Shown here: in pieces, positions 8,469 through 17,102 of the stretch
How the letters are laid out: every line of letters starts with the position of its first letter
Position numbering within the stretch: the stretch's first letter is position 1
From: an uncultured Paracoccaceae bacterium
GTDB lineage: Bacteria > Pseudomonadota > Alphaproteobacteria > Rhodobacterales > Rhodobacteraceae
NCBI GenBank assembly: GCA_947489445.1
Contig: CANLDN010000001.1
Coordinates: 744,001-808,000 of the forward strand
DNA: 64,000 nucleotides
Direction of reading: 5' to 3'
Translations under genes and position numbers: made by a program
Notes under the pieces: generated by a model
The model's database searches: none
What the model saw: only the letters and a program-made list of their open reading frames with translations
Told to the model about the DNA's origin: nothing

Positions 8469-9443
8469 TTATGCAGATTTCAGCCGCTCGATCGCCGGGC
8501 CATAAGCGGCTTTGCGTTCTTCGATGAAGGCCGGAATGTCGCCAAGTGGAACATCGATCACCTCATACCCTGCGGCGGTCATCTGTGCCTTGAATGCCGG
8601 GTTTGCGTTGATCTGCTGCAAGATATCCGACAGGCGCTGCTGAATGTCCTGCGGCGTTCCGGCTGGCACGGCCACGCCACGATAGGCCCCGCCGACATGA
8701 TCGAACCCAAGCTCTTGGAACGTTGGGGCATCGGGTAGCGCGGCCACACGTTCCTGGGTGGCGACAGCAAGTGTGCGTACCTGTTCGCCCGCTTTGACGC
8801 CTTGTGTCGTATAGCTCATCGCGGCGGCAATCTGGCCGCCAAGCACCGCTGTCATCGCGGGCGCAGAGCCCCGAAACGGGATGTAGGTTGTTGATGTGCC
8901 CGTCATGCTTGAAAAAATCTCCGACGCGAGATGATTGGCTGTGTTCGTGCCAGACCCGCCAAAAGTCACGCGACCGGGGTTGCTGCTGGCATCGTCGATC
9001 AGGTCCTGAAGGGTTTGGTAAGGGCTGTCCGCCTTCACCACAATCGCATCCGGCGTGTAGTGAAAGAAGAACACATTGTTGATGTCAGATGTCTGATAGC
9101 CCACATCTTTCATCGCGGGTTGCAGAACCGTGTGCGGCACAATCGTGTTCATGATGGTATGGCCATCAGGGTCAAATCCATTCAGCTGGGCCCACGCTGT
9201 TGCACCGCCAGCGCCCGGCTTGGATTGAATCACGACACTTTGGCCCGAGATCTCTTCAAAAAATGGCTGCTGGAAGCGGGCCGTTACATCGCTTTCGCCG
9301 CCGGGATTGAATGGAATGATGTAATTGATCGCCCGACTGGGAAAACCCTGTGCGCGCAGGATACTGGGGGCAGTCAGTGCCGCTGCGGCCACACCAGTGG
9401 CAAACAAGCCCTGGCCAAACTGGCGTCTATTGGTCCTTTTCAT
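8469..9443 (-). CDS. tctC: TTT-family periplasmic substrate-binding protein TctC
   Basis: 324 residues of the Bug/TctC family. The N-terminus has a twin-arginine-like signal (NRRQFGQGLFATG, then a hydrophobic stretch, cleavage near RAQG). The mature domain starts AINYIIPFNPGGESDVTAR, the usual carboxylate-binding start, and contains SKPGAGGATAW and the YIPFRGSAPAMTAVLGGQI loop. It is the first gene of the operon, as is usual for the most abundant component. Its promoter should lie in the AT-rich 9444-9588 region shared with the divergent hydrolase gene. Confidence 0.93.
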   Translation of the reverse strand: MKRTNRRQFGQGLFATGVAAAALTAPSILRAQGFPSRAINYIIPFNPGGESDVTARFQQPFFEEISGQSVVIQSKPGAGGATAWAQLNGFDPDGHTIMNTIVPHTVLQPAMKDVGYQTSDINNVFFFHYTPDAIVVKADSPYQTLQDLIDDASSNPGRVTFGGSGTNTANHLASEIFSSMTGTSTTYIPFRGSAPAMTAVLGGQIAAAMSYTTQGVKAGEQVRTLAVATQERVAALPDAPTFQELGFDHVGGAYRGVAVPAGTPQDIQQRLSDILQQINANPAFKAQMTAAGYEVIDVPLGDIPAFIEERKAAYGPAIERLKSA

Positions 9444-9588
9444 CTTGGTCTCCTCCCAATGATTTCGAATGTTTTAAGACTGGAAGGTCGCGAAAATTGA
9501 GCGGAAAGAATTTATATATTTTTAGCTATAAACCTCTTGGACGGTCCGTTCTATAGTCGGCTAAGTTTTTAGTAGAAATGGGTTTTCC
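9444..9588. promoter_or_regulatory. Divergent promoter region, tctC / dehalogenase-like gene
   Basis: An AT-rich 145-bp region separates the two divergent starts. It contains the run ATTTATATATTTTTAGC near 9510 and an odd-centred dyad GGACGGTCC near 9539. Both operons probably start here. No single -35/-10 pair is convincing enough to name. Confidence 0.4.
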
Positions 9589-10569
9589 ATGCTTCTTGAT
9601 GCGACAAGCGCACTGACAAATGCCCCTGATGCAGAACATTTTTTTGACGGCTTCGTTTCCGAACATGTCGATGTAAGCGCAGGGCCTATATTTTGCCGTC
9701 ATGCAGGCAATGGCCCCCCAATATTGCTTTTGCATGGCTATCCGCAGACATCCGCTATGTGGCATCGCGTCGCCCCTGCCTTGGCGAAGCAATTTACCGT
9801 GGTCTGTGCCGATCTGCGGGGATATGGACGATCGCACAAACCCAGTTCTGATGAAAACCATACCCCCTACTCCAAGCGGGCCACCGCGATTGATATGGTA
9901 GAGCTAATGGATCAGTTCGGGCATAAACGGTTTTGCATTGGCGGGCATGATCGGGGCGCACGGGTGGCGCACCGGCTTGCGGCAGATCACCCAGACAGAG
10001 TCACGGCATTAGCAACGCTGGATATCGCACCAACCCGCGAAATGTACCGCGACGGTGACAGCGCATTCGCGCAAACCTATTGGCATTGGTACTGGCTGAC
10101 CCAGGCCTATCCGTTCCCTGAATTCCTGATTGAACCCGCACGCGATGCCTATTGGCTCAAGAAATGCGGGGCTGGCTCGGCGGGACTGACGCCATTTGCG
10201 CGCCAGGCCCTCGAAGAATACCTGACCTGCTTTCGTGATAAATCCGTCATTCACGCATCCTGCGAAGACTACCGCGCGGCAATCACGATAGATACAGACC
10301 ACGATGATGCTGATGCAAGCCTTCTTCAAATGCCCTTGCTGGCCCTTTGGGGGCGCACGGGGGCCATTGAGCAACACTTCGATTGCCTCGCCTTGTGGCG
10401 TGAACGTGCTGCGGATGTGCGCGGCTGGGCCATCGATGGCGGGCATTACCTTGCAGAGCAATGTCCGGACAGGGTCATTTCAGCCTTTCAGGATTTTTTC
10501 CTTGAAGCGATTTCAGGCGCGGCGCAATCTGCATCTGGCGCGCAGACGCACCAGATCGCAAATGGATAG
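9589..10569 (+). CDS. Haloacetate (fluoroacetate) dehalogenase-like alpha/beta hydrolase
   Basis: 326 residues, alpha/beta hydrolase fold. The residues known from fluoroacetate dehalogenases are all in place: nucleophile Asp in GGHDRGAR (D121, with R122 and R125 for carboxylate binding), second Asp in TLDIAPT (D145), catalytic His in GGHYLAEQ (H286), and the halide pocket His/Trp in YWHWYW (166/167) and Tyr in CEDYRA (228). HTPYSKRATA is also shared with that family. Hydrolysis of a C-halogen bond in a haloacid is therefore likely, but related epoxide hydrolases cannot be excluded. It is divergent from the TTT operon and ends 47 bases from the convergent rpoD. Confidence 0.82.
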   Translation: MLLDATSALTNAPDAEHFFDGFVSEHVDVSAGPIFCRHAGNGPPILLLHGYPQTSAMWHRVAPALAKQFTVVCADLRGYGRSHKPSSDENHTPYSKRATAIDMVELMDQFGHKRFCIGGHDRGARVAHRLAADHPDRVTALATLDIAPTREMYRDGDSAFAQTYWHWYWLTQAYPFPEFLIEPARDAYWLKKCGAGSAGLTPFARQALEEYLTCFRDKSVIHASCEDYRAAITIDTDHDDADASLLQMPLLALWGRTGAIEQHFDCLALWRERAADVRGWAIDGGHYLAEQCPDRVISAFQDFFLEAISGAAQSASGAQTHQIANG

Positions 10570-10616
10570 AGCAGAGAACGATTTGCATGCGCGCATCGGC
10601 GCGGCACGCATGAATC

Positions 10617-12602
10617 CTACTGATCCAGGAAAGACCGCAATTTGCGTGAACGGCTTGGGTGCTTCAACTTGCGCAGCGCCTTTGCCTCGATCTGACGAAT
10701 CCGTTCGCGGGTCACGCTGAACTGCTGGCCCACCTCTTCCAAGGTATGGTCCGTGTTCATGCCGATGCCAAAGCGCATCCGCAGCACACGTTCCTCACGC
10801 GGCGTAAGCGAGGCGAGCACCCGCGTGGTCGTTTCCTTCAGGTTTTCCTGAATGGCCGAATCCAGCGGCAGGATCGCGTTCTTGTCTTCGATGAAATCGC
10901 CAAGCTGGCTGTCTTCCTCGTCGCCAATCGGTGTTTCCAGCGAAATCGGCTCCTTGGCGATTTTCATCACCTTGCGGACCTTTTCCAAAGGCATTTGCAG
11001 CTTTTCTGCCAATTCCTCTGGTGTGGGCTCGCGGCCAATTTCATGCAGCATCTGGCGACCGGTCCGGACCAGCTTGTTGATCGTTTCGATCATATGGACC
11101 GGAATACGGATTGTGCGCGCCTGATCCGCGATAGAGCGCGTGATCGCCTGCCGGATCCACCATGTAGCGTAGGTCGAGAACTTATAACCGCGGCGGTATT
11201 CGAATTTATCAACCGCCTTCATCAGGCCAATGTTGCCTTCCTGAATGAGATCAAGGAATTGCAGGCCGCGATTGGTATATTTCTTGGCGATGGAAATCAC
11301 GAGGCGCAGGTTCGCCTCGACCATTTCCTTTTTCGCCTGCCGTGCTTCTTTTTCGCCCTTCTGGACCTGTTGGACGATGCGGCGGAATTCGGTGATATCG
11401 ACGCCGACATATTGACCGACCTGGGCCATGTCGCTGCGCAGATCTTCGATCTTGCCGGTCGATTTTTCGATCAATGATTGCCAGGCGCGGCCAGATTTGG
11501 CGGCCATGTCATCAAGCCAGTTGGGGTCCAATTCACGACCCCGGTAGGCATCAATGAATTCGCGACGGTTCAAACGGGCCTGATCAGCGAGCTTCACCAT
11601 CGCGCTGTCGATGGACATGATGCGACGGTTGATCCCATAAAGCTGGTCGATCAGCGCCTCGATCCGGTTGTTATGCAGGTGGAGCGAATTCACCAGTTCC
11701 ACGATTTCTGACCGCAGCGCCTGATATTTATCTTCCTGTTTGGACGAGAACGACGAATCCTCGTTCAAGGTCGCCGACATCCGCGCATCTTGCATATCCG
11801 ACAGTGTAGCAAAGTCGCGGGCGATGATTTCAAGCGTTTCCAGCACGCGCGGCTTCAGCGCTGCTTCCATCGCGGCGAGCGACATGTTCGCCTGCTCGTC
11901 ATCATCATCGTCATCATCTTTGGCAATCGGGTTGCCGTCGGCATCCAGTTCCTGCGTTTCTTGCTTTTCGACAGGGGCGGCACCAGTCACAACAGGGGCG
12001 GCAACGACGGTTTCTTCTTCCCCGTCTTCACCCAACTGGTTGCCAAATGTCGTCTCAAGATCGATCACGTCACGCAGCAGGATGTCTTCGGACAAGAGTT
12101 CGTCGCGCCAAATCGTGATCGCCTGGAAGGTCAGCGGGCTTTCGCACAGCCCCAGGATCATGGTGTTCCGGCCAGCCTCGATCCGTTTGGCGATGGCGAT
12201 TTCGCCTTCACGCGACAGCAGTTCAACACTGCCCATTTCGCGCAGATACATGCGGACCGGGTCATCGGTGCGGTCCAGCTTCTCAGCTTCTGCGCCGCCC
12301 AGTGTGACTTCGCGAGAACCAGCCACTGTCGCGACCTCGGTGCCGCCTTGGGGTTCTTCGCTTTCTTCGGATTCTTCTTCTTCGGTGACCTGAATGCCCA
12401 TTTCGGACAGCATCGACATCACATCTTCGATCTGATCAGACGATACCTGTTCCGGCGGCAAAACTGCGTTTAGTTGGTCGTAAGTGATATAACCCCGTTC
12501 GCGCGCATCGGCGATCATCTTCTTGACCGCGGTTTGGCTCATATCAAGGCTGATATCGCCGTCCTGGTCGCCATCTTTGCGATCATCGCCATCTTTAGCC
12601 AT
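10617..12602 (-). CDS. rpoD: RNA polymerase primary sigma factor RpoD
   Basis: 661 residues, housekeeping sigma-70. In order: region 1.1 (about 10-80), an acidic non-conserved insert with a poly-Asp stretch (DDDDDDDE), and then regions 2 to 4. The core-binding and -10 recognition motifs ([23 protein letters not shown], then [12 protein letters not shown]) and the -35 helix-turn-helix ([26 protein letters not shown]) are intact. I start at MAKDGDD (ATG at 12602) with AAAGGG upstream, not at the ATG seven codons earlier. It follows dnaG on the same strand, a common pairing in this group. Confidence 0.98.
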   Translation of the reverse strand: MAKDGDDRKDGDQDGDISLDMSQTAVKKMIADARERGYITYDQLNAVLPPEQVSSDQIEDVMSMLSEMGIQVTEEEESEESEEPQGGTEVATVAGSREVTLGGAEAEKLDRTDDPVRMYLREMGSVELLSREGEIAIAKRIEAGRNTMILGLCESPLTFQAITIWRDELLSEDILLRDVIDLETTFGNQLGEDGEEETVVAAPVVTGAAPVEKQETQELDADGNPIAKDDDDDDDEQANMSLAAMEAALKPRVLETLEIIARDFATLSDMQDARMSATLNEDSSFSSKQEDKYQALRSEIVELVNSLHLHNNRIEALIDQLYGINRRIMSIDSAMVKLADQARLNRREFIDAYRGRELDPNWLDDMAAKSGRAWQSLIEKSTGKIEDLRSDMAQVGQYVGVDITEFRRIVQQVQKGEKEARQAKKEMVEANLRLVISIAKKYTNRGLQFLDLIQEGNIGLMKAVDKFEYRRGYKFSTYATWWIRQAITRSIADQARTIRIPVHMIETINKLVRTGRQMLHEIGREPTPEELAEKLQMPLEKVRKVMKIAKEPISLETPIGDEEDSQLGDFIEDKNAILPLDSAIQENLKETTTRVLASLTPREERVLRMRFGIGMNTDHTLEEVGQQFSVTRERIRQIEAKALRKLKHPSRSRKLRSFLDQ

Positions 12603-12732
12603 CAGAGGCCCTTTCAAAATCATTCTGTCACGTGCCGAAGTGATTCGGCTGATTCGGGTAAATTCGAATCAACCCTGCATTAGGGTGATTCGCAAGCAGG
12701 TTACACCTTATTCCTAAAGACTGTTGCCTCGG

Positions 12733-14697
12733 TCAGGACTTAGGGCGATCCGCGCCTTTGGCAAAGTTGATTTGATCAAGAAGTTGATCAAAGGCACTGC
12801 GTTCATCCTTCTTCATGCGCGCCCCGTTTTCACCGGTCTCATATTCGGCCCGATCTTCGTTGTCACCCCGCCCGGCCTTGTCCACCGCAGCAGAGGCTTG
12901 CGCCAACCGCCAAGTTACCCCTTCATCTGCAACGCCGCTGAGATCCTCAACCGCATCCTCGATCTCACGTGCATGTCCGCGGCGCGCTGTCAGCTTGGCG
13001 AATTCTTCGGCCAGGCAGAGACGGGCTATTTCTTCATCACCGCGCCGACGGATCGCGGGACTGATGGCCACATGGTTCTGTGTCAGCAGCTTTTCAAGAG
13101 GGGTATCGCCCAAATCATCGGTTATCGCTTTCGCGAGATCATCTGCGCCAAGATGCCGCAGCAAACTGGCATGAATGTCACGGTGCATGGAATCGCGGCT
13201 GTCCATCTGTTCAATCGCCGTCTCGAATTCCGGGGCCACTTGCGGCGCCATGATCAGCGTTGCAAGGATCACAGCCTCGCGCAGGTGATCCTCATGCGCG
13301 GCACCAACGCCAAGCGCTGACATCTTGCTGGTGGCCACCGGGCTAATGTCACGTTTCCAAGGGTCCTGATTGCGCGACCATGCTTTTTGCGGCCCCTTGC
13401 GGGCGGTTGGTGCACGGTTGCTGAACAGTGCCCAGCGCATGTCCTTAATCGCATCGCCATAATGATTGCGGATTGACGGATCGGCAATCAGCTTAATCTT
13501 TTCGCGCAGCGCCTTGTCCAGCGCGGCCTTGCGTTCGGGGCTGTCGAATGTCTTGCCCTCCGTCTCGCGCCGCCAAAGCAGTTGCACCATCGGGATCGCG
13601 GCATCGATCAGTTTTTGCATCGCGCCAGACCCTTGCGCCTTGAGCACATCATCAGGGTCCATCCCTTCCGGCATCAATGCAAAGCGCAAGGATTTGCCTG
13701 CTTCGAGCATCGGCAAGGCAATGTCGATCACTCGCATCGCGGCGCGCAGACCGGCTGTGTCCCCGTCAAGGGCAATGATTGGTTCGTCTGCCATCCGCCA
13801 CAGCAGGCGCAACTGGTCTTCGGTGATGGCTGTGCCAAGTGGTGCGACAGTGGCGGTGAACCCCGCCTCAGACAGCGCGATCACGTCCATATAGCCTTCG
13901 GCGACGATCAGCGGTTTGCCCTTCCCCGCCGCCTCGCGGGCCGGGCCGTGATTGAACAGGCTGCGGCCTTTGTCGAAAAGCGGGGTCTCGGGCGAGTTGT
14001 AGTACTTCGCAGGATGGTTCGGGTCCATCGCCCGCCCGCCAAAGCCAATGGCCCGCCCGCGTGCGTCCCGGATCGGGAACATGATCCGGCCCCGAAACCT
14101 GTCGTAAGGTTCACCGCCGCGGTCGCTTTCGGCGGCAAGGCCAGCCTCGATCACGTGTTTCTGCGCGACACCCTTGCCGGTGAGCGCCGCCAGCACCCCG
14201 CCGTTGGCGGGCGCAAATCCGATTTCCCAACGCGCTTGCGCGTCCGCGCTCAGCCCGCGCCGTTCCAAGTAATCGCGCGCTTCGGCTGCGGCCCCGGTTT
14301 GCAGTTGGAGCCGATGCCATTTGACGGCCTGCTCCATGACATCCACCAGAACGGTGCGGTGATCAGCCTTTTGCTGGGCCTGCGGGTCACGTTCCGGCAC
14401 CGGCATCCCGGCCTCAGCCGCGAGGATTTTGACCGCCTCCATAAAGTCCACATTCTCCGTCTCGCGGACAAAGGAAATCGCGTCCCCCTTCGCGTGGCAG
14501 CCAAAGCAGTAGTAATACCCCTTGCGGTCATCGACATGAAAGCTGGCGGTCTTTTCCTGATGGAAGGGGCACGGCGCCCAAAGATCGCCCTTGCCCTGAT
14601 TGGACTTGCGCGTGTCCCACATGACCTTGCGCCCCACGACCTGCCCAAGGGACAGGCGGTTGCGCAACTCATCAAGGAAACCGGGGGGCAGACTCAT
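12733..14697 (-). CDS. dnaG: DNA primase DnaG
   Basis: 654 residues, from MSLPPGFLDELRNRLSL. The N-terminal zinc-binding domain has CPFHQEKTASFHV and CFGCHAKGD (CHCC type). The TOPRIM core carries VAEGYMDVIAL and the acidic LDGDTAG motif. It makes the RNA primers for replication. The start is the family start at 14697; a longer frame reaches 14787 but would run into the terminal repeat of the adjacent transposon. The insertion lies only about 50 bp upstream of this start, so the native dnaG promoter may have been displaced. Confidence 0.97.
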   Translation of the reverse strand: MSLPPGFLDELRNRLSLGQVVGRKVMWDTRKSNQGKGDLWAPCPFHQEKTASFHVDDRKGYYYCFGCHAKGDAISFVRETENVDFMEAVKILAAEAGMPVPERDPQAQQKADHRTVLVDVMEQAVKWHRLQLQTGAAAEARDYLERRGLSADAQARWEIGFAPANGGVLAALTGKGVAQKHVIEAGLAAESDRGGEPYDRFRGRIMFPIRDARGRAIGFGGRAMDPNHPAKYYNSPETPLFDKGRSLFNHGPAREAAGKGKPLIVAEGYMDVIALSEAGFTATVAPLGTAITEDQLRLLWRMADEPIIALDGDTAGLRAAMRVIDIALPMLEAGKSLRFALMPEGMDPDDVLKAQGSGAMQKLIDAAIPMVQLLWRRETEGKTFDSPERKAALDKALREKIKLIADPSIRNHYGDAIKDMRWALFSNRAPTARKGPQKAWSRNQDPWKRDISPVATSKMSALGVGAAHEDHLREAVILATLIMAPQVAPEFETAIEQMDSRDSMHRDIHASLLRHLGADDLAKAITDDLGDTPLEKLLTQNHVAISPAIRRRGDEEIARLCLAEEFAKLTARRGHAREIEDAVEDLSGVADEGVTWRLAQASAAVDKAGRGDNEDRAEYETGENGARMKKDERSAFDQLLDQINFAKGADRPKS

Positions 14698-14748
14698 GGG
14701 GCTATTATCGCCGAAGGTTGATCCAATCGCCACCGCTTCTTTTGGCCG

Positions 14749-14756
14749 AAAATATC
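14749..14756. repeat. Target-site duplication, left copy (AAAATATC)
   Basis: Eight bases directly outside the left terminal inverted repeat, identical to 18279-18286 outside the right one. This is the expected length for IS1595-family transposition. The match can be extended to GAAAATATCC if the terminal repeat is taken one base shorter. Confidence 0.85.
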
Positions 14757-14781
14757 CGGCCTTATGTATCAAACGCACCAA
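14757..14781 (+). repeat. Terminal inverted repeat, left end
   Basis: 25 bases, CGGCCTTATGTATCAAACGC and five more, exactly the reverse complement of 18254-18278. It marks the left end of the transposon, and the transposase should bind here. Confidence 0.9.
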
Positions 14782-14825
14782 CAACATACCTTATAAAAAC
14801 AACGCTGTGAATCCATAATGCGGGT

Positions 14826-15212
14826 ATGCAGGACAGAACCATAAACAACGCGCTGCTGGCGCTACGCAAGCAAGGCGGGCATGAAGGCAGTCTGGCGCAG
14901 GTATTGCTTGATATGCGGGGCATCACTTGGTCGGGCTTGGTTCAAGACAGGCCGTTTAGGCGCAGCGATACCAAGCGCTTCCTGCTACATGCGCTAGAAT
15001 CTGGGCCAAAGACCAACCCGCAGCTTGGCAAGATGCTACAGCGTGAAATAACAGGGATTGCCAACAAATCCGCGTCAAACAGGTCATATCAGGCACTGCT
15101 GCGCCTTGAAGCTAAGGGGCTAGTTGTGCGGGACTTTGGGCCGGATGGGTGTTTGTGGAAAATCGCATCAGTGGCGCAAATGGACGCTGTAAGGCCCGTT
15201 AAGACGGCGTGA
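14826..15212 (+). CDS. Hypothetical transposon passenger protein, winged-helix-like
   Basis: 128 residues, not assigned to a family. The middle part (LHALESGPKTNPQLGKMLQREI ... YQALLRLEAKGLVVRDFGPDGCLWKI) reads like a winged helix-turn-helix: a short helix pair, a recognition-like helix, and a beta hairpin 'KGLVVRD'. It is the first gene inside the transposon's left end, 45 bases from the terminal repeat. It may regulate element genes; this is inference from the fold-like pattern only. Confidence 0.6.
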   Translation: MQDRTINNALLALRKQGGHEGSLAQVLLDMRGITWSGLVQDRPFRRSDTKRFLLHALESGPKTNPQLGKMLQREITGIANKSASNRSYQALLRLEAKGLVVRDFGPDGCLWKIASVAQMDAVRPVKTA

Positions 15213-15337
15213 CGGTCACGCAAGTGTATAACAGCCAAAATGCAAAACGTTGCTACACGGCCCGATTTGGTGCGGACAATGGGGGATTGACAGGATTCAG
15301 TGCTTGCCGACTCAGCATCTTGTGCTGTACATAGAAA

Positions 15338-15369
15338 GAGCCACAAAACCTTGCCGGGTTTTGTGGCTC
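15338..15369 (+). terminator. Hairpin with perfect 13-bp stem
   Basis: GAGCCACAAAACC (15338-15350) pairs with GGTTTTGTGGCTC (15357-15369) around a six-base loop. It lies in a 264-bp gap after the 128-aa passenger gene and could terminate it. There is no T run after the stem on the + strand. Nothing else is seen in this gap. Confidence 0.5.
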
Positions 15370-15476
15370 ATAACCACGCCGTCTGAGGGCGAGATTAGCA
15401 TATAAAGCAAGTAAGGTTGTGACACTTTGCTTGAGTCTAGTCAACCTCTCAGGCGGCATTTCAAAAAGGAAATGTC

Positions 15477-15653
15477 ATGAGAAATGACAACAGAAGACCG
15501 AGCAAGCGCCTAACCCATGCCGATGCAAAAATCATCAAAATACGTCTGAAGCAGGGTGATATGCAGAGCCGTATAGCCGCTGACTTTGACGTGAACATTG
15601 GGCGTATCAGTGAGATCAATACGGGCAAAAAATTTAATGATGTGAGGATATAG
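15477..15653 (+). CDS. 58-residue HTH-like protein (transposon passenger)
   Basis: A small basic protein (starts MRNDNRRPSKRLTHADAK) with a sequence that fits a helix-turn-helix: IIKIRLKQGDMQSRIAADFD followed by VNIGRISEINTGKKF. This pattern is common in small phage or plasmid proteins that sense a repeat and bind DNA. AAAAAGGA stands six bases before the ATG, a good ribosome site. It is followed after two bases by the KTSC gene, so both are probably cotranscribed. Confidence 0.6.
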   Translation: MRNDNRRPSKRLTHADAKIIKIRLKQGDMQSRIAADFDVNIGRISEINTGKKFNDVRI

Positions 15654-15655
15654 TA

Positions 15656-15838
15656 ATGCCATATGTTAACTCATCGGCAATGTCACAGATCGATTGGTCA
15701 AACGGAACACTTTCAATCTGGTTTAAGGGCAGCGGTCGGTATGACTATTACGGCGTGCCGGAAGCGGTATACAATGACTTCCTCGACGCATACTCCAAAG
15801 GACAATTTTATAACGACCGCATCAAGGATAGATACTAG
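15656..15838 (+). CDS. KTSC domain protein (transposon passenger)
   Basis: 60 residues forming a single KTSC domain. The pattern is VNSSAMSQIDW, then LSIWFKGSGRYDYYGVPEAVYNDFLDAYSKGQFYNDRIKDRY, which matches the family consensus (SS near the start, F..G..Y.Y.GVP, A.S.G.fyn..I...Y). KTSC domains occur alone in mobile DNA or fused to nucleic-acid enzymes, and their activity is not established. Its TAG stop shares a CTAG with the stop of the convergent 51-aa gene. Confidence 0.82.
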   Translation: MPYVNSSAMSQIDWSNGTLSIWFKGSGRYDYYGVPEAVYNDFLDAYSKGQFYNDRIKDRY

Positions 15839-15990
15839 TCTCGATTTACGATGACCCATGCGGGTCCTTTGACCACCTTCTTGATTTCATCTTCGGGGCC
15901 TAGAAGCACAGCGGAAACTCCTTCACGCCGGATTAGTTCGGCGTGAAGTTGGCAAGTGGGAATGTTCTCCAAAAACTGCTTTTCCTGCAT
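15835..15990 (-). CDS. 51-residue hypothetical protein (transposon passenger)
   Basis: Starts MQEKQFLENIPTC and ends KKVVKGPAWVIVNRD; not recognised. The ATG follows directly on a perfect palindrome (GGGTATTATAATACCC) and has no Shine-Dalgarno. A TTGAAT and a TATTAT 17 bp apart would place transcription start at or near the ATG, so a leaderless mRNA is plausible. It is 41 bases downstream of the transposase stop on the same strand. Its reality rests on plausible composition and context. Confidence 0.5.
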   Translation of the reverse strand: MQEKQFLENIPTCQLHAELIRREGVSAVLLGPEDEIKKVVKGPAWVIVNRD

Positions 15991-16006
15991 GGGTATTATA
16001 ATACCC
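15991..16006. promoter_or_regulatory. Perfect 16-bp palindrome with embedded -10-like sequence
   Basis: GGGTATTATAATACCC is its own reverse complement and abuts the start codon of the 51-aa gene. On the - strand TATTAT sits 17 bp after TTGAAT. The arrangement suggests an operator overlapping a promoter. A second dyad (TGAGGTA, 6 bp, TACCTCA) lies at 16015-16034 across the transposase stop. Confidence 0.5.
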
Positions 16007-16031
16007 CAAAAGATTGAGGTATTCAAGTACC

Positions 16032-16994
16032 TCACGCTGCCCGCTGCCAATAGCCCTTCCAGTTACGGCTTACAGGCGCGTCCATCGCATTAGACACAAC
16101 GATATGTGCCAACGTGCCGTTGTCTGTACGGCGATTGTCTTCCAGCCAAGCGGAGTGGTTTGCGTACTGGTGCAGATACTTGGGGCTAACGCCGTGGTGC
16201 TGGCCTTCGATCATGTTGCGCAGGCGAGAAAAGAAGCTCTCAACCATGTTGGTGTGCTTGCCGTGGTCGCTATAGACTTCGCTGTGGTTCACGCGGTCAA
16301 CCATCCAACCGTCATGCAGCAAGTCCCAGTGTGACGCCTCATCCGCTGACATGGTAGCTGTACGGCTGACGTTCTCGATTGCCAGCTTTACGCCCTCACC
16401 TTCACCCATGGCGATGAATGGCAGTGTACGACCCGCGCGCTCACGCATAGCAACCACAACGCGGCGGGTGCCTGTCTGGTGCTTCTTGAGGCGACGATCT
16501 ACGCGGTTTGCTTTCTCGTTAGCCGGGCGGATGTGACCGCCAAAGTAAGCGCCATCAATCTCAACATGACCGTCCAGCACTTCGCCAGTGTGAACCTCAG
16601 TTGCCATCGCTTCGCGCAGCTTGTGCGCCAGGACGAAAGCCGTTTTGTATTGGCAATCCAGATCGCGCGACAACTGCACCATGCTGATGCCCTTAGAGGC
16701 ATTCACCAGCAGGCAGATCGCAGCCAGCAGGTCCACAAAGTCCATCTTGCGCGATGCAAAGATTGTGCCGGACGTGACGCTAAACTGGTGTGCACATGCC
16801 TTGCACTTAAACTTGCGGCGCGTCGTGATGTTGTAAGTCTCATCATGGCCGCACTGCGGACAAACAGCCTCGCCATTTGTCTCAGGCCAGCGCATTTCGC
16901 AGAACGTCTCATAGGCCGCATCTTCGCCAGCCTTGTAAATCTTACGAAGGCTAAGTGTGCGTGATGCCGCTGAGAGAAGAAAGTGCTGTGCCAT
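16032..16994 (-). CDS. IS1595/ISXO2-family transposase
   Basis: 320 residues. The N-terminal part (residues 28-75) is the zinc ribbon of this family (VCPQCGHDETY ... KFKCKACAHQFSVTSGTIF). The catalytic domain is ISXO2-like: VEIDGAYFGG carries the first acidic residue and HTNMVESFFSRLRNMIEGQHHG the last conserved block. The enzyme cuts and joins the 25-bp terminal repeats at 14757 and 18278. It appears complete, so the element may still be active. It is divergent from the DUF6471 gene, with operator-like repeats between. Confidence 0.93.
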   Translation of the reverse strand: MAQHFLLSAASRTLSLRKIYKAGEDAAYETFCEMRWPETNGEAVCPQCGHDETYNITTRRKFKCKACAHQFSVTSGTIFASRKMDFVDLLAAICLLVNASKGISMVQLSRDLDCQYKTAFVLAHKLREAMATEVHTGEVLDGHVEIDGAYFGGHIRPANEKANRVDRRLKKHQTGTRRVVVAMRERAGRTLPFIAMGEGEGVKLAIENVSRTATMSADEASHWDLLHDGWMVDRVNHSEVYSDHGKHTNMVESFFSRLRNMIEGQHHGVSPKYLHQYANHSAWLEDNRRTDNGTLAHIVVSNAMDAPVSRNWKGYWQRAA

Positions 16995-17004
16995 TGTATC
17001 TACC

Positions 17005-17102
17005 GTGATTACTTATATCACATATATAGTACATACAGTCATGGTTTACAATGGCAAATATCACGAATATAGTGCATTTATCATGAATGGAGTGATAAAT
17101 GC
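17005..17102. promoter_or_regulatory. Operator-like repeat array between transposase and DUF6471 gene
   Basis: Three related copies of a TATCA..(G)AATATAGTG..-type motif occur at 17016-17034, 17059-17077 and 17079-17097. A dyad GTGAT-7-ATCAC lies at 17005-17021. A perfect 10-bp inverted repeat (GCATTTATCA ... TGATAAATGC, 17074-17102) covers the ATG of the rightward gene. The whole 104-bp divergent region is AT-rich. A repressor from the element probably binds here. Confidence 0.5.

Noticed and set aside
11740..12393. Long Ser-rich rightward reading frame
   Set aside because: It lies opposite the acidic and conserved part of rpoD and reflects its codon pattern.
13582..14721. 379-codon rightward reading frame
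   Set aside because: It is antisense to dnaG, whose motifs are intact; no family features appear in the frame.
15253..15459. Small leftward frame over the 15338 hairpin
   Set aside because: It has no ribosome site, spans a strong hairpin and shows no conserved features.
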